NCBI GenBank assembly: GCA_023379515.1
Contig: JAMCQQ010000258.1
Span: 1 to 8,413 of the forward strand
DNA: 8,413 bases
Reading direction: 5' to 3'
Source: Actinomycetota bacterium
GTDB lineage: Bacteria > Actinomycetota > Humimicrobiia > Humimicrobiales > Humimicrobiaceae
A program made the translations under genes and the position numbers. Shown here one piece after another: positions 6,597 to 8,413 of the stretch (the stretch's first letter is position 1; each line of letters begins with the position of its first letter). The notes beneath the pieces are model-generated. The model ran no database searches. It was not told where the DNA came from and saw only the letters and a program-made list of their open reading frames with translations.

Positions 6597-6629
6597 TAAT
6601 TAATTACAAGTTTATTAAAATGAGAATTT
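6543..6629. repeat. 87-bp inverted repeat, internal copy
   Basis: This stretch holds the leader and first 18 codons of the 98-aa gene. It is a perfect reverse complement of 8327-8413, with all 87 positions identical. Identity stops at 6630, 3 bases from the comM stop codon. On the other side it runs as far as the window lets it be followed. Confidence 0.95.
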
Positions 6630-6636
6630 TTGTCAA
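6603..6636 (-). promoter_or_regulatory. Possible promoter between comM and the 98-aa gene
   Basis: On the minus strand a perfect TTGACA (6636-6631) overlaps the comM stop codon. TAAACT (6614-6609) lies at a 16-base spacing, and TGTAAT (6608-6603) ends exactly 6 bases before the ATG at 6596. The first pairing would give a leader of a few bases; the second would give a leaderless transcript, though its distance to TTGACA (22 bases) is too long for a normal promoter. Only the part from 6629 down is present in the inverted copy, which therefore lacks the TTGACA. Confidence 0.4.
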
Positions 6637-8195
6637 TAGTTATTTTCCAGTTTCGGCCGGTACTGCAAGCTTTCGGCAATATGGTTTGGTTTTATTTCTT
6701 TTGAATTTTCCAAATCAGCGATAGTCCTGCTTAATTTTATAATTCTTTGATAGCTTCTTGCGGAAAGCTGCATTTTGGCAACGGCCATTTTTAATAAATT
6801 TAAGCATTCATTGGAAAGTACACAATATTTTTTAATATCTTTATTGTTCATTTCCGCGTTTGAAGTGATGATATTTTTTCCGCCCGAAGCGACTCCGCCT
6901 TTGGCGGAGAATCTTTTTGTCTGGATATTTCTTGCGGCTTGAACCCTTTTTCTTATTGCCGAAGACGTTTCAGCCTTAGGCCGATCAACCTCTGACTGAA
7001 ATTTTTCTAACTTTACGGCCGGAACATCTAAATGAATATCAATTCTGTCAAGCATTGGTCCGGAAACTCTTTTTTGATAGCGCAAGATTTGTGACAGAGT
7101 GCATTTGCAATTATGTGTTTTGTCGCCAAAGTAACCGCATGGACAGGGGTTTTGAGCGGCAAACAAAACAAATTTAGCAGGAAAATTTATTCTTCCAAGA
7201 GATCGTGAAATTGTTATAAAGCCGTCTTCCATCGGTTGTCGTAGAGCTTCTAAAACGTGTCTTGGGAATTCCGGAAATTCGTCCAAAAACAAAATTCCTC
7301 TATGAGCCAGAGAAATTTCTCCCGGGCGTGGGTTTGTTCCACCCCCAATTAAACCTATGTGAGAAGTTGTATGATGCGGACTTCTAAACGGCCTTTTGGT
7401 AACAACAGGCTCATTATCCAAAAGTCCGGAAATGCTATAAATTTTTGTCACTTCCAGGCTTTCAGTAAGCGTCAGTTTGGGTAAAATCGAAGGGAAAGTC
7501 CTCGCAAGTAAAGTTTTTCCTGCGCCGGGTGGGCCTTTTAATAAAATATTGTGTCCGCCTGCGGCGGCAATTTCTAATGCCCGTTTTGTTTGCTCCTGGC
7601 CTTTAATATCTTGCATGTCAAATTCATAATCGTCTTTTGAAAAAAAGCTTTCCAGGTTTTTGGTTTTTATCGGTTTCAGCAGCTCTTCTTTGCTTAGGTG
7701 TTTTAAAAGCGTTAAAAGATTTTGGATGGCAAATATTTCTAAGCCCTTAATAATTGAAGCTTCCGGCGCGTTTACCATGGGCAAGAATACTTTTTTTAAT
7801 TTTTTTGTCTTTGCCAATAAAACTCGCGGTAAAATCCCGTTAGTATGTCTTAGTCTTCCGTCAAGAGATAATTCGCCGGTAAAAAAAGAATCCGAGATGT
7901 CAGCGATAATTTGACCAGAAGCAATTAAAATGCCTATAGCAATCGGTAAATCATATGAAGCGCCTTCTTTAGGAAGGTCAGCCGGCGCTAAGTTAATAGT
8001 TATTCTTTTTTGGGGAAAATCACAGCCGGTGTTCTTAATCGCCGAGCGCACTCTTTCTTTTGCTTCTTCAACTGCCTTATCCGGAAGCCCGACGATTGTA
8101 AAAGAGGGAAGTCCCTGGTTTTGAATGTCTACTTCTACTTCAACCGGCATTCCGTCAAGCCCGACAACCGCCGCAGAATAAACTTTGGAAAGCAT
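6633..8195 (-). CDS. comM: ComM/YifB-family Mg-chelatase-like AAA+ ATPase
   Basis: A 520-aa complete ComM/YifB protein; ComM is a hexameric helicase that promotes branch migration of incoming DNA during natural transformation. The N-terminal ChlI/Lon-like domain (1-170) opens with VYSAAVVGLDG and contains FTIVGLPDKAV and LAPADLPKEGASYDLPIA. Walker A is GPPGAGKT (221-228), Walker B ILFLDE (301-306), with the family motif RPFRSPHHTTS (268-278). A four-cysteine patch NPCPCG...HNCKC (C351, C353, C363, C365) is present, and the C-terminal lid runs from about 445 to 515 with LSARSYQRIIKLSRTIADL. Usual length is about 500-510; the excess is a Gly/Ser/Lys stretch at 429-440 encoded by a palindrome. 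The ATG at 8195 is the family's normal start. It follows the purA end by 17 bases, so the two are probably co-transcribed. No competence genes are visible nearby. Confidence 0.95.
   Translation of the reverse strand: MLSKVYSAAVVGLDGMPVEVEVDIQNQGLPSFTIVGLPDKAVEEAKERVRSAIKNTGCDFPQKRITINLAPADLPKEGASYDLPIAIGILIASGQIIADISDSFFTGELSLDGRLRHTNGILPRVLLAKTKKLKKVFLPMVNAPEASIIKGLEIFAIQNLLTLLKHLSKEELLKPIKTKNLESFFSKDDYEFDMQDIKGQEQTKRALEIAAAGGHNILLKGPPGAGKTLLARTFPSILPKLTLTESLEVTKIYSISGLLDNEPVVTKRPFRSPHHTTSHIGLIGGGTNPRPGEISLAHRGILFLDEFPEFPRHVLEALRQPMEDGFITISRSLGRINFPAKFVLFAAQNPCPCGYFGDKTHNCKCTLSQILRYQKRVSGPMLDRIDIHLDVPAVKLEKFQSEVDRPKAETSSAIRKRVQAARNIQTKRFSAKGGVASGGKNIITSNAEMNNKDIKKYCVLSNECLNLLKMAVAKMQLSARSYQRIIKLSRTIADLENSKEIKPNHIAESLQYRPKLENNY
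6893..6909. repeat. GC-rich palindrome inside comM
   Basis: CTCCGCC-TTT-GGCGGAG is a perfect 7-bp stem with a 3-base loop, much more GC-rich than its surroundings. It encodes about residues 429-434 of ComM, within the extra stretch SAKGGVASGGKN that ordinary ComM sequences do not have between the RF and NAEM conserved positions. A neighbouring CCGCCCG at 6879-6885 could pair alternatively with the right arm. It may be a dispersed palindromic element inserted in frame. Confidence 0.6.
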
Positions 8196-8214
8196 AAAAT
8201 AAGATTAGCAGAAA

Positions 8215-8334
8215 TTAGGGGTTTAAAACAATTATACTTTCTCTTTCCTGACCGGTTGAAATGTAGGAAACTTTTACGCCCACTAATTTTTCAATCTCTT
8301 TAATATATGCTTTTGCTTCATTTGGTAAATTCTC
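8215..8334 (-). CDS. purA: Adenylosuccinate synthetase, C-terminal fragment
   Basis: The minus-strand frame ending in TAA (8215-8217) encodes ENLPNEAKAYIKEIEKLV followed by GVKVSYISTGQERESIIVLNP. This matches the conserved C-terminus of PurA: the LP-x-x-A-x-x-Y-I-x-x-I-E-x-L-x-GV-x-V helix, then the ISTG-x-x-R-x-x-x-I-VL motif. PurA makes adenylosuccinate from IMP and aspartate with GTP in AMP synthesis; the fragment lacks all catalytic parts, which lie further upstream. Going upstream, one further codon is followed by an in-frame TAA (8338-8340), inside the inverted-repeat arm. The gene is therefore cut at the repeat junction rather than simply running off the window. The intact gene probably exists in the genome. 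The stop is 19 bases above the comM ATG. Confidence 0.85.
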   Translation of the reverse strand, partial: ENLPNEAKAYIKEIEKLVGVKVSYISTGQERESIIVLNP

Positions 8335-8413
8335 ATTTTAATAAACTTGTAATTAATTAATGGCATTGAAAGAAGATTTAAACAAAACTTATCGTTCAAT
8401 CATTACCCCTAAC
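8327..8413. repeat. 87-bp inverted repeat, terminal copy
   Basis: The last 87 bases of the window are an exact reverse complement of 6543-6629. The left boundary falls inside the purA reading frame, at a shared AAATTCTC (the complement of GAGAATTT), and the right boundary is the window end. The shared 8 bases fit both purA and the native sequence downstream of comM, so the joint has microhomology. Confidence 0.95.
8360..8413 (+). CDS. Duplicated N-terminus of the 98-aa protein, cut by the window end
   Basis: The repeat arm carries an ATG and 18 codons (MALKEDLNKTYRSIITPN) identical at DNA level to the start of the gene at 6596, but on the opposite strand. It is preceded by the same TGTAAT at 6-base spacing. 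It is probably not a second real gene: perfect identity and the broken purA beside it point to a chimeric contig end. Confidence 0.5.
   Translation, partial: MALKEDLNKTYRSIITPN

Noticed and set aside
7555..7569. GC-rich inverted repeat around CCGCC-TGC-GGCGG in comM
   Set aside because: It encodes the AAAGGHN segment that is normal in ComM just before Walker A, so protein conservation explains it.
8010..8303. Plus-strand frame spanning the comM start and purA end
   Set aside because: It covers two recognisable minus-strand coding regions, ComM and PurA, and so is a shadow.
1..8413. CRISPR array, insertion sequence, integrase or phage genes
   Set aside because: I looked for regularly spaced direct repeats, transposase or integrase motifs and found none; the only long repeat is the 87-bp inverted pair.

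Overview
The window looks like one AT-rich bacterial contig in which every substantial gene lies on the minus strand. No start codon has a convincing Shine-Dalgarno sequence. Four genes instead carry a -10-like hexamer ending exactly 6 bases before the ATG, the geometry of leaderless transcripts. Compact spacing, AT-richness, absent Shine-Dalgarno sites, and a small anchored exoprotein next to a P-type ATPase and comM suggest a Candidate Phyla Radiation (Patescibacteria) or similar genome. That placement is an inference; no marker gene here proves it.

Layout, read from the right in the direction of transcription. Bases 8215-8334 are the last ~40 codons of adenylosuccinate synthetase (purA), broken at a junction. 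comM (8195-6633) follows 17 bases later. Next come an unrecognised basic 98-aa protein (6596-6300) and a metallo-beta-lactamase-fold hydrolase (6293-5625) 6 bases behind it. A 9-bp hairpin and a new promoter then lead to a membrane-anchored, Cys-containing surface protein (5580-4942). A SERCA/SPCA-like calcium P-type ATPase (4889-2523) follows, lacking its last membrane helix. At the left is a tight three-gene operon with its own near-consensus promoter: a 70-aa helical protein (2394-2182), a MORC/Hsp90-like GHKL ATPase (2185-680) and a NYN-domain putative RNase (675-58). A plus-strand terminator (50-74) overlaps the end of that operon.

The three-gene operon is the most interesting content. 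A small helical protein is translationally coupled to a GHKL ATPase with an intact ATP site and an added C-terminal domain, followed by a PIN-like nuclease with its acidic site intact. That combination is what a nucleic-acid surveillance or anti-phage module would look like, and I cannot match it to a named system. The other genes look like housekeeping: purine synthesis, DNA branch migration during transformation, ion homeostasis and metal-dependent hydrolysis.

The right end needs caution. The last 87 bases (8327-8413) are a perfect inverted copy of 6543-6629, fused inside purA. This is most simply an amplification or assembly chimera at a contig end, although a real inverted duplication flanking comM is possible.
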